Source: Bilifractor porci
GTDB taxonomy: Bacteria > Bacillota > Clostridia > Lachnospirales > Lachnospiraceae
Length of the DNA stretch: 64,000 bases
Assembly (NCBI RefSeq): GCF_009696005.1
Contig: NZ_VUMV01000003.1
Span: forward strand, 1 to 64,000
Reading direction: 5' to 3'
Of this stretch, positions 34,290-44,162 are shown one piece after another (the first letter of the stretch is position 1; the number at the start of each line of letters is the position of its first letter). The notes beneath the pieces were generated by a model. It had not been told where the DNA came from. It saw only the letters and a program-made list of their open reading frames with translations, and made no database searches. The translations under genes were made by a program, and so were the position numbers.

Positions 34290-37211
34290 TCAGCCCTGAA
34301 CCAGCGGCCGGATGACCGAAAGCACATCTCCGTCTTTTTCCAGGACGGATTCGCTTCCGATGACACAGCGGTTATCCGCGTCGAGAACTGCCTGCGCGGC
34401 AGCCGACAGCTTCCGGATATCCTCCGGCCGGGCATCCAGCACTTCCTCCCGCTCCTTCTGAAAATCCGCTTCCGTCAGTCCCGCAAACCAGGATGTCATG
34501 GCCAGATCTCCCTTTGCGGCGGCATTCAGGGGTGTATCCAGCTCGCTGATCGCACCGATGATATATTTTGTCATGGTACGCTCATCCGCCTGAAAATTCT
34601 TCAGATAATCCGGAAGCCCCCGGTAAACCTCAAGCGTGCGTTTCAGATGCGGATCGCGGTAAGAGACCAGATAGCTCTCCCCGGATCTCCGGAACGCGCT
34701 CATGCAGCCGTAAGCTCCTCCCAGCACCCGCAGATTCATCCACAGATAGTCATAATTCAGAATCACGCGGAGAATGCGGAAGGCGCCCGTATATTCACAT
34801 CCGGCCGCCCGGAAATTTCCGGTCTGGGCGACATACTGCACCTGCCCGGAGGTTTTGAAGCCCTCATTTTTCTGCTCCGGTCTCCAGGTAAAGGCACCCT
34901 TTCTGCAGGGAGACGCGCAGAGGCTTTTTTTCAGAAGCTCCACCTGCTCCGCGGCCCCGTCGAATCCGCTGTCATCTGCCGTCAGGCTGACATACAGGTT
35001 TTCCGGGCGGAACAGAATCTTCATCAGCTCCTGCAGCTTTCCGACAAGTGCTTCCTTCTCTGAATCAAAATTCTTCTCCAGATTTTCAATCAGACGATAG
35101 AACTCGATTCCCCCGGTCCGCTCCGACCAGGCGCCCAGAAAGGACTGGCTTGCCTGCGCACGGCGCACGGCAGAGGAATGGCCGGCTGCCGGAATCGACT
35201 GCTGCATGCCGGATTTAATGCCTGCCACAATCTCATAGAGCCGTTTGGTGTCGTCCAGACAGGAGCGGCAGAGAATTTCCTGAATCATCCGGAACACGAA
35301 CTCCTGCTGCGGCAGAAGATATTTCGCGCTTACCGTAAACATCCGGTAACCTTTGTTGTTATCCCTTCCTTTATCCACCTGGAGGCTCTGCAGGGCAAAG
35401 CTGATACCTCCTGTACTGGCATTGATCTCATGGAACAGCTCCCCGTAGGAGTAGTTTTCTGTCCCGATCATCCCCAGGACGCCCCGCAGCAGTCCCAGAT
35501 ACGGAACCAGGTCATCCGGAACCTGCTCCGTATTGAACATCAGCCGCAGGTAGCCGATCCCGTTGGTATCATATTTTTCCTTCAGAAAAACAGTCTCCCC
35601 GACCCGGCACTCCTGTGTGCAGAGATGCAGGTCCGCGCTTCTGCTGATATCCGAGCGTTTCAGGACGGGAAGGGAATCCATCGCCTCCGGAGAATCCGGA
35701 GCCTCCTGGTAAGCCTTCAGCTCCTCGGTCTCCTTGATGATCTCGCTGATCTGGTCCGGTGTAAGGGAAGCCTTCTTTTCCGCCAGCTTCCGCGCTGTCC
35801 CGGCGTCCTGCTCCGCCGCCAGCCCCCGCTTCGGAACAAGTGTCACCACCGCGGCATGCGGATTCTGCAGAAGCCATTTCCGGATCAGCTGCTCAAAATA
35901 ATCGGTCTGCGCCTTCTGCTTGAGAGTCTCAAACACCTGCAGCTCCTTCAGATAATCAAAGGGCTTTTTCCAGTCATAGAGCCAGCTGTCAAACATATCC
36001 AGCACATAGAACAGTCCCTTGGGGAAGGATGCGTAATCTGCCTCGCGGAACCGGAACTCGTAATAGTTAATTCCGGAATACAGGGCTTTCTTCGGAATCC
36101 CGCTGACGGTCAGTTCCTCCAGCGTATCCCGGATAATCTTCAGGAACCTGTCTTTGTCCTTTTCGTTGGCATTCTGGGCGATGATGCTGAAGAAGGGCTG
36201 CAGGGTTCCGTCATTATAGGCGCCCTCCACATTTTTGCAGATGCCGGAGTCCAGAAGAGCCTGTTTGACAGGCGCCCCGGGGGCGTCCAGCAGGACATAT
36301 TCCAGAATGGAAAAAGACATATTAAGCAGGGTATCCGAATAGTCTCCTACCACAAAGCTCTCGGAGAGATAGGTGTTATCCTCTACCGGCTCGTCCTCCA
36401 GGACAGGATATTCCATGGAGACATCGCAGTTTCCGGAAAGCGGTTTCTGGAAAGGAATCTCCGAATCCACGGAGATCCTGTCAAATGCGCCCAGATAGGC
36501 CTGATCCAGCCAGCGCAGCTTCTCCTCCATATCCATGTTTCCGTAGAGGCAGATATAGCAGTTGGACGGATGATAATATTTTCTGTGGAAATCCAGGAAC
36601 TCCTCGTAGGTCAGCTCCGGAATTTCTTCCGGGTCGCCGCCGGACTCCACCCCGTAGGGCGTGTCGGGAAACAGATGATTTAAGACCGCGCGGTTCAGAA
36701 CCTCCTCCGGAGAAGAGAAAGCCCCCTTCATTTCGTTATAGACCACGCCGTTATAGGTAAGAGGATCGGACTCCTTTTCCATCTGGTAGTGCCAGCCCTC
36801 CTGCCGGAAGATTTTTTCATTCCTGTAAATGTTCGGATAAAAGACCGCATCCAGATAGACATCCATCAGGTTCTGAAAATCCGTGTCATTGCAGCTGGCA
36901 ACCGGATAGACCGTCTTGTCCGGATACGTCATGGCGTTCAGGAATGTATTCAGCGACCCCTTTGCCAGCTCCACAAACGGGTCCTTCAGCGGAAACTTTC
37001 TGGAGCCGCAGAGCACCGTGTGCTCAATAATATGGGCTACACCGGTAGAATTTTTCGGCGGGGTCCGGAAACCGATGGTAAACACCTTGTTTTTATCATC
37101 ATTGGCCAGCAGGGCAATCCTGGCCCCGCTTTTTTTGTGAACCAGAAGAGAAGCATCCGAGTGTACGTCTTCAATTCTCTCCTGACTGATCAATTCGTAA
37201 GCATCCAGCAT
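34290..37211 (-). CDS. M16C metallopeptidase (presequence protease-like)
   Basis: A 973-residue insulinase-family protein, the length of PreP/Cym1-type M16C peptidases made of four related domains. The inverted zinc motif appears as HIIEHTVLCGS near residue 60, with the distal Glu downstream in the N-terminal domain, and an M16C-associated central region. Known relatives degrade short unstructured peptides. No signal peptide, so cytoplasmic. GAGGAG precedes the ATG by 9 nt. It is cotranscribed with era and recO, a neighbourhood with no evident functional reason. Confidence 0.93.
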   Translation of the reverse strand: MLDAYELISQERIEDVHSDASLLVHKKSGARIALLANDDKNKVFTIGFRTPPKNSTGVAHIIEHTVLCGSRKFPLKDPFVELAKGSLNTFLNAMTYPDKTVYPVASCNDTDFQNLMDVYLDAVFYPNIYRNEKIFRQEGWHYQMEKESDPLTYNGVVYNEMKGAFSSPEEVLNRAVLNHLFPDTPYGVESGGDPEEIPELTYEEFLDFHRKYYHPSNCYICLYGNMDMEEKLRWLDQAYLGAFDRISVDSEIPFQKPLSGNCDVSMEYPVLEDEPVEDNTYLSESFVVGDYSDTLLNMSFSILEYVLLDAPGAPVKQALLDSGICKNVEGAYNDGTLQPFFSIIAQNANEKDKDRFLKIIRDTLEELTVSGIPKKALYSGINYYEFRFREADYASFPKGLFYVLDMFDSWLYDWKKPFDYLKELQVFETLKQKAQTDYFEQLIRKWLLQNPHAAVVTLVPKRGLAAEQDAGTARKLAEKKASLTPDQISEIIKETEELKAYQEAPDSPEAMDSLPVLKRSDISRSADLHLCTQECRVGETVFLKEKYDTNGIGYLRLMFNTEQVPDDLVPYLGLLRGVLGMIGTENYSYGELFHEINASTGGISFALQSLQVDKGRDNNKGYRMFTVSAKYLLPQQEFVFRMIQEILCRSCLDDTKRLYEIVAGIKSGMQQSIPAAGHSSAVRRAQASQSFLGAWSERTGGIEFYRLIENLEKNFDSEKEALVGKLQELMKILFRPENLYVSLTADDSGFDGAAEQVELLKKSLCASPCRKGAFTWRPEQKNEGFKTSGQVQYVAQTGNFRAAGCEYTGAFRILRVILNYDYLWMNLRVLGGAYGCMSAFRRSGESYLVSYRDPHLKRTLEVYRGLPDYLKNFQADERTMTKYIIGAISELDTPLNAAAKGDLAMTSWFAGLTEADFQKEREEVLDARPEDIRKLSAAAQAVLDADNRCVIGSESVLEKDGDVLSVIRPLVQG

Positions 37212-37231
37212 GCACGCGCTCTCCTCTCTGC

Positions 37232-38056
37232 TTATACATTGGCATACCGCACCTTCATCTGCTTCAGCTGCTCTCTGTTCAGACGGAGATTGAATCCACC
37301 CGGATTGATGACCACGCCCTCTGCCTTGGGCACCAGAAGCTTCTCCAGATAATCATAGCCTGTCGGCCCGATCTGAAGACGCCTTCCCGTCGTTTTCGCG
37401 TTGAAGCTCTTGAACTCCGTGAGATCCGTGTAAACCGGCTGGAAGAATTTCCCGTCCTTTGTCTGCACCATGGGAATTTTTACCTTTCCCTGCTGCTCCT
37501 TGTTCTGCGGGTTCCACTCCCCGGGCACGTCCGTCGTGTCAAAGGAGATAATCAGGCGGGCATGAAAGAGATTATGAACCATCTCCTCCTCCATTCCCTG
37601 AAGACGTTTTGCCTCTTCCGGCGTGCGCTTCACCGGACGGCTCAGTTCCTGCATGAAATAAAGGCCGGTCAGCTGAAGCTCCGGATTCGCCCTGGGAATC
37701 ACGTCCTGTTCCAGTTTCTCCATATCCGGCTTTTCCGCAAGCTTGTCCAGTTCCACGGTGACAGGAGCTCCCTCATCCTGGACAACAACAGCATTTACGC
37801 TGTAAAGATAAAGACTTTTCAGGGCCGCGTCCAGTTTTTCCTGCGGGATCTGGACGGCCTGCAGCAGAATCTTATTCTGCGTATAGGGCACCGCAAATTT
37901 CTGCGCCGCTGCAGCACTGGTGAAAAGATAGACCTGGTCGTTAAACGTTTCGTCGTCACACTCAATAAAAGGACGGTGTGTGAACCCCGAATAAAGCATG
38001 AAGATTTCCTTAAATGTACGGATCCTGTGGATCATAAAACTATTATCTACTACCAT
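37232..38056 (-). CDS. SseB-family protein
   Basis: A 274-residue soluble protein. An N-terminal SseB-like region includes PFIECDDETFNDQVYLFTS, and a second copy of the fold near the C-terminus has GKFFQPVYTDLTEFKSF and EGVVINPGGFNLRL. SseB-type domains occur in poorly understood proteins, some linked to secretion or envelope. The ATG at 38056 was chosen for the AAAGGA 6-8 nt upstream. It lies 20 bp upstream of the M16C gene and may be cotranscribed. Confidence 0.65.
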   Translation of the reverse strand: MVVDNSFMIHRIRTFKEIFMLYSGFTHRPFIECDDETFNDQVYLFTSAAAAQKFAVPYTQNKILLQAVQIPQEKLDAALKSLYLYSVNAVVVQDEGAPVTVELDKLAEKPDMEKLEQDVIPRANPELQLTGLYFMQELSRPVKRTPEEAKRLQGMEEEMVHNLFHARLIISFDTTDVPGEWNPQNKEQQGKVKIPMVQTKDGKFFQPVYTDLTEFKSFNAKTTGRRLQIGPTGYDYLEKLLVPKAEGVVINPGGFNLRLNREQLKQMKVRYANV

Positions 38057-38243
38057 AATAATTCCTTTCTCTGATACGCTTTCTACAGTATAACATGCAG
38101 ATTTCACCTTCGCAATTCTTCAGGCTTTCTTCCGAGCCGTGTCATTCCATCAGCTCGGGAAATCAGCTCATGAAAGTATTTTTTGCGGAATATGACATCT
38201 GTATTCAGGAAACGGTCAAACAGGAACCGGAAATTTTCAGCGG

Positions 38244-38276
38244 AAAAGGCGGGGCACCGCCATGCGATGCCCCGCC
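38244..38276 (-). terminator. nifJ terminator
   Basis: GGCGGGGCA and TGCCCCGCC form a 9-bp GC-rich stem with an 11-nt loop and a short T run on the minus strand, just after the nifJ stop. Confidence 0.8.
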
Positions 38277-38312
38277 CGGAATAACCTTATTCTGTTATTC
38301 TCTCCTGTCTGA

Positions 38313-41300
38313 TCAGTCCTGATCTGCTCCGTAAAGAGTAACCAGCTTGTTCAGATAGGTGTATCTGTCTTTTGCTTCCTGCTCGGACTTATTCTGCAGT
38401 CTCTCTGCCTTCTCCGGATTTGCCCTCTTCAGGGAGTTGTAACGTACCTCTCCGTCAAGGAATTCCTTGTAGGAATCTGTCGGAGCCTTGGAGTCCAGAG
38501 TGAACGCAGCCTTGCCCTCGGCCTTTGCCGCCGGGTTGTAGCGGAACAGATGCCAGTATCCGGCTTTCACCGCCAGCTCTTCCTCTGTGATGGACTTGCC
38601 CATGCCCTTCTTGATTCCATGATTGATACACGGAGCGTAAGCAATGATCAGAGAAGGTCCGTTATAGGCCTCTGCCTCTGCGATGGCCTTTACCGCCTGA
38701 TTGTAATCGGCGCCGATAGCGATCTGCGCGACATACACATAGCCGTAGCTCATGGCGATAGAAGCAAGATCCTTCTTTCTGGTCTCCTTGCCGCCTGCAG
38801 CGAACTGGGCAACCGCGCCGGTCGGGGTAGCCTTGGAGGACTGTCCGCCGGTATTGGAGTAAACCTCGGTATCTACAACCAGGATGTTAATATCTTTTCC
38901 GGAGGCGATGACATGATCCAGTCCGCCGAATCCGATATCATATCCCCAGCCGTCTCCGCCGAAGCACCACTGGGATTTCTTGGACATAAAGTCTTTGTTC
39001 TCCAGAATGTACTTCGCCGCGTCGGACTCATTTCCGGTAAGCAGGGCAACCAGCTTGTCGGTCGCCACGCGGTTGGTGATTCCGTTGGAGAATGTATCAA
39101 TCCATTCCTGGCACGCATCCTTCAGCTCGCCATCTGCGGAAGCCTTGACCTCTTCCACTCTGCGCATCAGTGCAGATCTGTGCGCGTTCTGCGCCAGAAG
39201 CATTCCGTAACCGAACTCTGCGCCATCCTCGAACAGAGAGTTGGACCATGCCGGCCCTCTTCCGTTGGCATCGACCGTGTAAGGTGTGGACGGAGAAGAG
39301 TTGCCCCAGATGGAAGAACATCCGGTTGCGTTTCCGACGTACATTCTGTCACCGCAGAGCTGAGTGATCAGTTTTACGTAAGGTGTCTCGCCGCAGCCCG
39401 CGCACGCGCCGGAGAACTCCAGCAGCGGTTTCTTGAACTGGCTTCCCTTTACTGTGGTGATTTTGAATTTCTCCACAACGTCATGCTTCTCCGGAAGCTT
39501 GACGGCGTAATCAAATCCGGCCTGCTCTCCAAGTGCTTCCTCCAGAGGAGTCATGGTAAGGGCTTTCGCTCCCTTCTTGCCCGGACATACGTTTGCGCAG
39601 GAACCGCATCCTGTACAGTCAAGGGCGGATACCTGGATGCCGAATTTATACTGCTTCATTCCTGTCATATCCAGGCTCTTGAATCCTGCCGGGGCAGCCT
39701 CCACCTCTGCGGGTGTCATGGCAAACGGACGGATCGCGGCGTGCGGGCATACGAAGGAGCAGCGCGCGCACTGGATACAGTTATCCGGATTCCAGACCGG
39801 AACATTTACGGCAATTCCACGTTTCTCATAGGCGGATGTGCCGGACGGAGTAGAGCCGTCCACATAGGGAAGCACATCGGAAACCTTCAGGCTGTAGCCT
39901 TCCTGCGCGCTTACCTTGGACTGGATGTTGTTGACGAAATCAACCGCGTCCTGACGTCCCTCGGAGGCATGGGTGAAATCAAGTCCCTCGTCGGCAGCAT
40001 TCTTCCAGCTCTCCGGTACCTTGACCTCTACAACCTGCTTTGCGCCCTCGTCGATAGCCGCCCAGTTTTTCTTTACAATCTCATCGCCCTTGCGGCCGTA
40101 GGTAGCCTTTGCGGCAGCCTTCATCAGCTCGATGGCCTTCTCTTCCGGAATGATCTTCGCCAGCTTGAAGAACGCGGACTGAAGGATGGTATTGATACGG
40201 GTCGGACCCATGCCGACTTCGATACCGATCTTCACACCATTGATGATGTAAAACTTAATGTTGTGGTTAGCGATATAAGCCTTTACCTGGCCGGGCAGAT
40301 GCTCTTCCAGCTCTTCCTGTGTCCAGGGGCAGTTCAGCAGGAACGTACCGCCGTCAACCAGCTCCTGTACCATGTTGTACTTGCGGATATAGGACGGATT
40401 ATGGCATGCCACAAAGTTTGCGCGATGAATCAGGTAGGTAGATTTAATCGGCTTCTTTCCGAAGCGAAGGTGAGACATGGTAACACCGCCGGACTTCTTG
40501 GAATCATAATCGAAATAAGCCTGTGCGTACATATCTGTATTATCGCCGATAATCTTAATGGAGTTCTTGTTTGCTCCGACCGTACCGTCCGCGCCAAGTC
40601 CCCAGAACTTGCAGTTGATGGTTCCTTCCGGCGTGGTAACAAGGTCCGGGCCTGTCGGCAGAGACAGGTTTGTCACATCATCAATGATACCGATGGTGAA
40701 GTGAGCCTTCTCGGTATTGTCATAGACAGCAACGATCTGGTTCGGGGTGGTATCCCTGGAGCCAAGGCCGTAGCGTCCGCCGAAGATCTTAACATCCTTG
40801 AATTTGCTGTCCTTCAGGGCTTCTACAACATCCAGGTACAGCGGTTCGCCGTGAGCGCCCGGCTCTTTTGTCCTGTCAAGGACGGAAATCTGCTTTACTG
40901 TGTCCGGAATAGCTTCGATCAGATGCTTCGGAGAGAACGGTCTGTACAGACGTACCTTTACAACGCCGACCTTGCGTCCCTGCGCGTTCAGGTAGTCGAT
41001 GGTCTCCTCGATGGTATCGTTGACAGAGCCCATTGCGATGATGACATGCTCTGCGTCCGGAGCCCCGTAATAGTTGAACAGCTTATAGTCTGTGCCGATC
41101 TTCGCGTTAATCTTGTCCATATAGCCCTGGACAATATCCGGAAGAGCGTCATAGAATTTATTGCAGGCCTCGCGTGTGGTGAAGAAGATATCCGGGTTCT
41201 GCGCGGAGCCTTCCTCCTTCGGATGTTCGGGATTCAGCGCGTTTGCGCGGAACGCCTTCAGGGCATCCATATCCAGCATGTCGCGGAGGTCTTCATAATC

Positions 41301-41858
41301 CCAGGTCTCGATCTTCTGAAGCTCATGGGAGGTACGGAATCCGTCGAAGAAGTTAATAAACGGAACCCTGCCTGTCAGCGCAGCCGCGTGAGCGACCGGG
41401 GTCAGGTCCATCACTTCCTGAACAGAGGACTCGCACAGCATAGCGGCGCCGGTCTGGCGGCACGCGTATACGTCAGAGTGATCGCCAAAGATGTTCAGCG
41501 CGTGGGTGGCAACGCAGCGGGCAGAAACATCGAATACCGCGGGCAGCTGCTCACCGGCAATTTTGTAAATGTTCGGGATCATCAGAAGAAGACCCTGGGA
41601 AGCCGTGTAGGTAGTGGTCAGGGCGCCGGCTGCAAGAGAGCCGTGTACAGCGCCTGCGGCACCAGCCTCAGACTGCATTTCCGTAATCTGAACCTCCTCG
41701 CCGAACAGGTTCTTTCTGCCCTGGGTGGCCCACTCGTCTGTGTGCTCCGCCATAGGGGATGATGGTGTGATCGGGTAGATCGCTGCCACTTCGGTAAACG
41801 CATAGGAAGCATGAGCTGCCGCTGTGTTACCGTCCATGGTTTTCATTTTTCTAGCCAT
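38313..41858 (-). CDS. nifJ: Pyruvate:ferredoxin (flavodoxin) oxidoreductase
   Basis: An 1181-residue single-chain enzyme carrying all PFOR domains. The N-terminal domain includes AAHASYAFTEVAAIYPITPS; two ferredoxin-type clusters follow in CIQCARCSFVCPHAAI and CTGCGSCANVCPGK; and the TPP domain has GACAGCGETPYVKL and GGDGWGYDIGFGGLDH plus the VYSNTGGQSSK loop. It oxidises pyruvate to acetyl-CoA and CO2 and reduces ferredoxin, the core of this anaerobe's energy metabolism. AAGGAGG lies 11 nt before the ATG. It is monocistronic with a strong promoter and terminator. Confidence 0.98.
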   Translation of the reverse strand: MARKMKTMDGNTAAAHASYAFTEVAAIYPITPSSPMAEHTDEWATQGRKNLFGEEVQITEMQSEAGAAGAVHGSLAAGALTTTYTASQGLLLMIPNIYKIAGEQLPAVFDVSARCVATHALNIFGDHSDVYACRQTGAAMLCESSVQEVMDLTPVAHAAALTGRVPFINFFDGFRTSHELQKIETWDYEDLRDMLDMDALKAFRANALNPEHPKEEGSAQNPDIFFTTREACNKFYDALPDIVQGYMDKINAKIGTDYKLFNYYGAPDAEHVIIAMGSVNDTIEETIDYLNAQGRKVGVVKVRLYRPFSPKHLIEAIPDTVKQISVLDRTKEPGAHGEPLYLDVVEALKDSKFKDVKIFGGRYGLGSRDTTPNQIVAVYDNTEKAHFTIGIIDDVTNLSLPTGPDLVTTPEGTINCKFWGLGADGTVGANKNSIKIIGDNTDMYAQAYFDYDSKKSGGVTMSHLRFGKKPIKSTYLIHRANFVACHNPSYIRKYNMVQELVDGGTFLLNCPWTQEELEEHLPGQVKAYIANHNIKFYIINGVKIGIEVGMGPTRINTILQSAFFKLAKIIPEEKAIELMKAAAKATYGRKGDEIVKKNWAAIDEGAKQVVEVKVPESWKNAADEGLDFTHASEGRQDAVDFVNNIQSKVSAQEGYSLKVSDVLPYVDGSTPSGTSAYEKRGIAVNVPVWNPDNCIQCARCSFVCPHAAIRPFAMTPAEVEAAPAGFKSLDMTGMKQYKFGIQVSALDCTGCGSCANVCPGKKGAKALTMTPLEEALGEQAGFDYAVKLPEKHDVVEKFKITTVKGSQFKKPLLEFSGACAGCGETPYVKLITQLCGDRMYVGNATGCSSIWGNSSPSTPYTVDANGRGPAWSNSLFEDGAEFGYGMLLAQNAHRSALMRRVEEVKASADGELKDACQEWIDTFSNGITNRVATDKLVALLTGNESDAAKYILENKDFMSKKSQWCFGGDGWGYDIGFGGLDHVIASGKDINILVVDTEVYSNTGGQSSKATPTGAVAQFAAGGKETRKKDLASIAMSYGYVYVAQIAIGADYNQAVKAIAEAEAYNGPSLIIAYAPCINHGIKKGMGKSITEEELAVKAGYWHLFRYNPAAKAEGKAAFTLDSKAPTDSYKEFLDGEVRYNSLKRANPEKAERLQNKSEQEAKDRYTYLNKLVTLYGADQD

Positions 41859-41917
41859 CGTAACTTATTCCTCCTTATATAGCTATAAAAATTGGTGCCT
41901 TTTTTGCATACAGATTC

Positions 41918-41946
41918 AGTATATCACTTTTTTATTTTTATGTCAC
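41918..41946 (-). promoter_or_regulatory. nifJ promoter
   Basis: On the minus strand GTGACA and TATACT are 17 bp apart, about 60 bp upstream of the start codon, between the EamA terminator and nifJ. Confidence 0.65.
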
Positions 41947-41980
41947 GGAGGGGGCAGATGTACTGTAAAAAAAACACGTA

Positions 41981-42012
41981 AAAAATACGCCGGACAGGTA
42001 TCCTGACCGACG
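41981..42012 (-). terminator. Terminator of the lactonase-EamA operon
   Basis: CGTCGGTCAGG pairs with CCTGTCCGGCG (11 bp, one mismatch and one wobble) across a 3-nt loop, followed by TATTTTTT on the minus strand. Confidence 0.8.
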
Positions 42013-42019
42013 AATTTTC

Positions 42020-42949
42020 TCAGTTTTTTTCAGGGAGCGGCTCCCTGTGATTCGTCACATGCCAGCGCAGCACGGCGGCCCCGATAATAACGGCATAACC
42101 CAGGAAACTGACGGCATCCGGATACTCCCCAAGGAAAAGCGCCCCGAGCAGGGCCGCAAAAATAACCTGGGAATAATCAAATACCGAAATTTCCTTCGCC
42201 GGCGCGTAGGTGTAGGCCTTTGTGACGCAGAGCTGGCCGCCCATGGCGGAAAAGCCCGTCGCCAGAAGGCAGAGAAACTGCCGGACTGTCATGGGCTGGA
42301 ACTGCGCGACCGCAAAGGGAAGGGTGAACAGCGTGGACGCAGCGGAGAAAAAGAACACAATAACCGGTCCCCGCTCCCCGCGCACGCCGAGCAGGCGTAC
42401 AAAGGTATAGGCCAGACCTGCTCCGAGTCCGCCGCACAGCCCGATAAATGCCGGACCCGCCGCCATGGAAAAGCCGGGTCTTATCACGATTAAAGCGCCG
42501 GTAAATGCCAGCGCGACACAGGCCCAGTCAAATTTTCTGGCTTTTTCCTTCAGGATAAAGATAGAAAACAAAATCGCGAAAAACGGCGACATTTTATTCA
42601 GCATGTTGGCATCCGATATAAGCAGGTGATCCACGGCGTAAAAATTGCAGATTAAACCGACCGTTCCCCCGGCTGCCCGCAGAATCAGAAAGGGCAGGCT
42701 TCCCTTTTTGATTTTCAGTTTTTCCTCTGTCCGGAGAAGAATAATCAGAGAGACGACAGAGGCCACCAGATTGCGGAACAGCGCCTTTTCCATCGTGGGC
42801 AGGCTGCCTGCTTCCTTCAGGAAAAAGGTCATAAGGGCGAAAAAGAATGCCTCCAGCAGCACATAGAGAATGCCCCTGTTTTTATTTTTCAGGGGCGCCG
42901 CGGCCGCCGCATTCCTTTCCGCCTCCGGATTTTTCAGATGACTGCTCAA
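42020..42949 (-). CDS. EamA-family (DMT) transporter
   Basis: A 309-residue membrane protein with about 10 predicted helices in two EamA repeats (first about 28-155, second about 165-300). Family members export metabolites or drugs. The start is a TTG at 42949 overlapping the stop of the lactonase gene by 4 bases, with no independent ribosome-binding site, so translation is probably coupled. Substrate unknown. Confidence 0.85.
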   Translation of the reverse strand: MSSHLKNPEAERNAAAAAPLKNKNRGILYVLLEAFFFALMTFFLKEAGSLPTMEKALFRNLVASVVSLIILLRTEEKLKIKKGSLPFLILRAAGGTVGLICNFYAVDHLLISDANMLNKMSPFFAILFSIFILKEKARKFDWACVALAFTGALIVIRPGFSMAAGPAFIGLCGGLGAGLAYTFVRLLGVRGERGPVIVFFFSAASTLFTLPFAVAQFQPMTVRQFLCLLATGFSAMGGQLCVTKAYTYAPAKEISVFDYSQVIFAALLGALFLGEYPDAVSFLGYAVIIGAAVLRWHVTNHREPLPEKN

Positions 42950-43995
42950 AGCTTTGTAATCAGGATGCAGTTCGGCGTATCCACCTTGTTCGGTTTGCCC
43001 TTCTGCACCAGGATATTCTTCTCGTAATCAATGGTAAATGTCGTGATGGTATTGGACTGGTTGTTGCAGCACGCAATATGCTTTCCGTCCGGGAACAGGG
43101 CGATATGCTTCGGATATTCACCGCTGATGGGCAGCGCGAATTTCTTATCCAGCAAACCGGTCTCCTTGTCAATCCGGTACATGGCCACCGTGTTGTCCCC
43201 CGCCGTGGACGTAAACAGATAATTTCCGTCAAGAGAAACGCACATGCCGGAAGCCGCATCATGGATCTGGTCTACGTTATCGGATGTCGTGCTGATCGTC
43301 TGGATTTTTTCAAACTCCGGGGTCTTTCCGCTGTCCGTATAGCGGAATACATCGACCACATTGGAAAGCTCATAGAGAAGATACGCAAAACGTCCGTCGC
43401 GGCTGAACCGCAGAAGTCTCGGCCCGGATTCTCTGGGACAGCGGAGAATATCCACCATCTTCAGCTTGTCCCGGTTGGTGATCTGATAAAATTTCACCTG
43501 GTCGATCCCGTTATCCACCGCGCAGAGATATTTCTGATCCGGCGTCATCATCACACAGCTTACATGGGGACGGAAATTCCGTTCCGCCACACTGCCGATT
43601 CCCTGATGGAACACCCCGTCCATGACAGAACCCAGACGGCCGTCCTGATGGGTATGGACCAGCGTCACCTTCCCGTCGTGATACCCCGCGACAAACAGGT
43701 ATTTTCCGCTCTTATCCACAGAGACATAGCAGCCTCTCATGCCGTCTATGTCAATCTGGTTGATCATGGTCAGATCCCCGGTCTCACGGTCTATGGAAAA
43801 TACCGCAACCCCTTCATCCGCGATGGAATACAAAAACTTCCCGTTTACAGACCGACAGAGGTAGGAAGAATTATTTACGGGAATGATCTTTTTCTCTTTC
43901 AGTGTTCCCTCTTCCACATTCACATCATACAAGTGAATTCCCACACTGCTGCCATGGGTGTAGGTACCGACATAGGCTACATATTTGTCGCTCAT
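42946..43995 (-). CDS. Lactonase-family beta-propeller (6-phosphogluconolactonase-like)
   Basis: A 349-residue seven-bladed propeller of the YbhE/Pgl type, with the repeated pattern of GKYLFVAGYHDG, PDQKYLCAVDNG and LDGNYLFTSTAGDN. Relatives hydrolyse 6-phosphogluconolactone; others are of unknown activity. It overlaps the EamA transporter gene, suggesting that the two act on a related metabolite. There is no oxidative pentose phosphate gene in the window to confirm the substrate. Confidence 0.8.
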   Translation of the reverse strand: MSDKYVAYVGTYTHGSSVGIHLYDVNVEEGTLKEKKIIPVNNSSYLCRSVNGKFLYSIADEGVAVFSIDRETGDLTMINQIDIDGMRGCYVSVDKSGKYLFVAGYHDGKVTLVHTHQDGRLGSVMDGVFHQGIGSVAERNFRPHVSCVMMTPDQKYLCAVDNGIDQVKFYQITNRDKLKMVDILRCPRESGPRLLRFSRDGRFAYLLYELSNVVDVFRYTDSGKTPEFEKIQTISTTSDNVDQIHDAASGMCVSLDGNYLFTSTAGDNTVAMYRIDKETGLLDKKFALPISGEYPKHIALFPDGKHIACCNNQSNTITTFTIDYEKNILVQKGKPNKVDTPNCILITKL

Positions 43996-44162
43996 CGGGC
44001 AATCCTCCCTTTTTTCTGCTATACTTGCCTTACTGCTGATTTCTGTGATCTTTCACAGCCTGCCTCCCCGCCCGTCCGGCGCAGCCCTGCCTGTGAAATG
44101 CTGGAGTCAGTATAGCACGAAACAAGGAGAAGTGACAATGATCAGAAAGGAATCGGAAAAGA

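Noticed and set aside
38550-41762. A 1070-codon open frame antisense to nifJ
   Set aside because: It has no ribosome-binding site or family motifs and exists because the nifJ codon usage yields few antisense stops. The nifJ product is clearly real over the same span.
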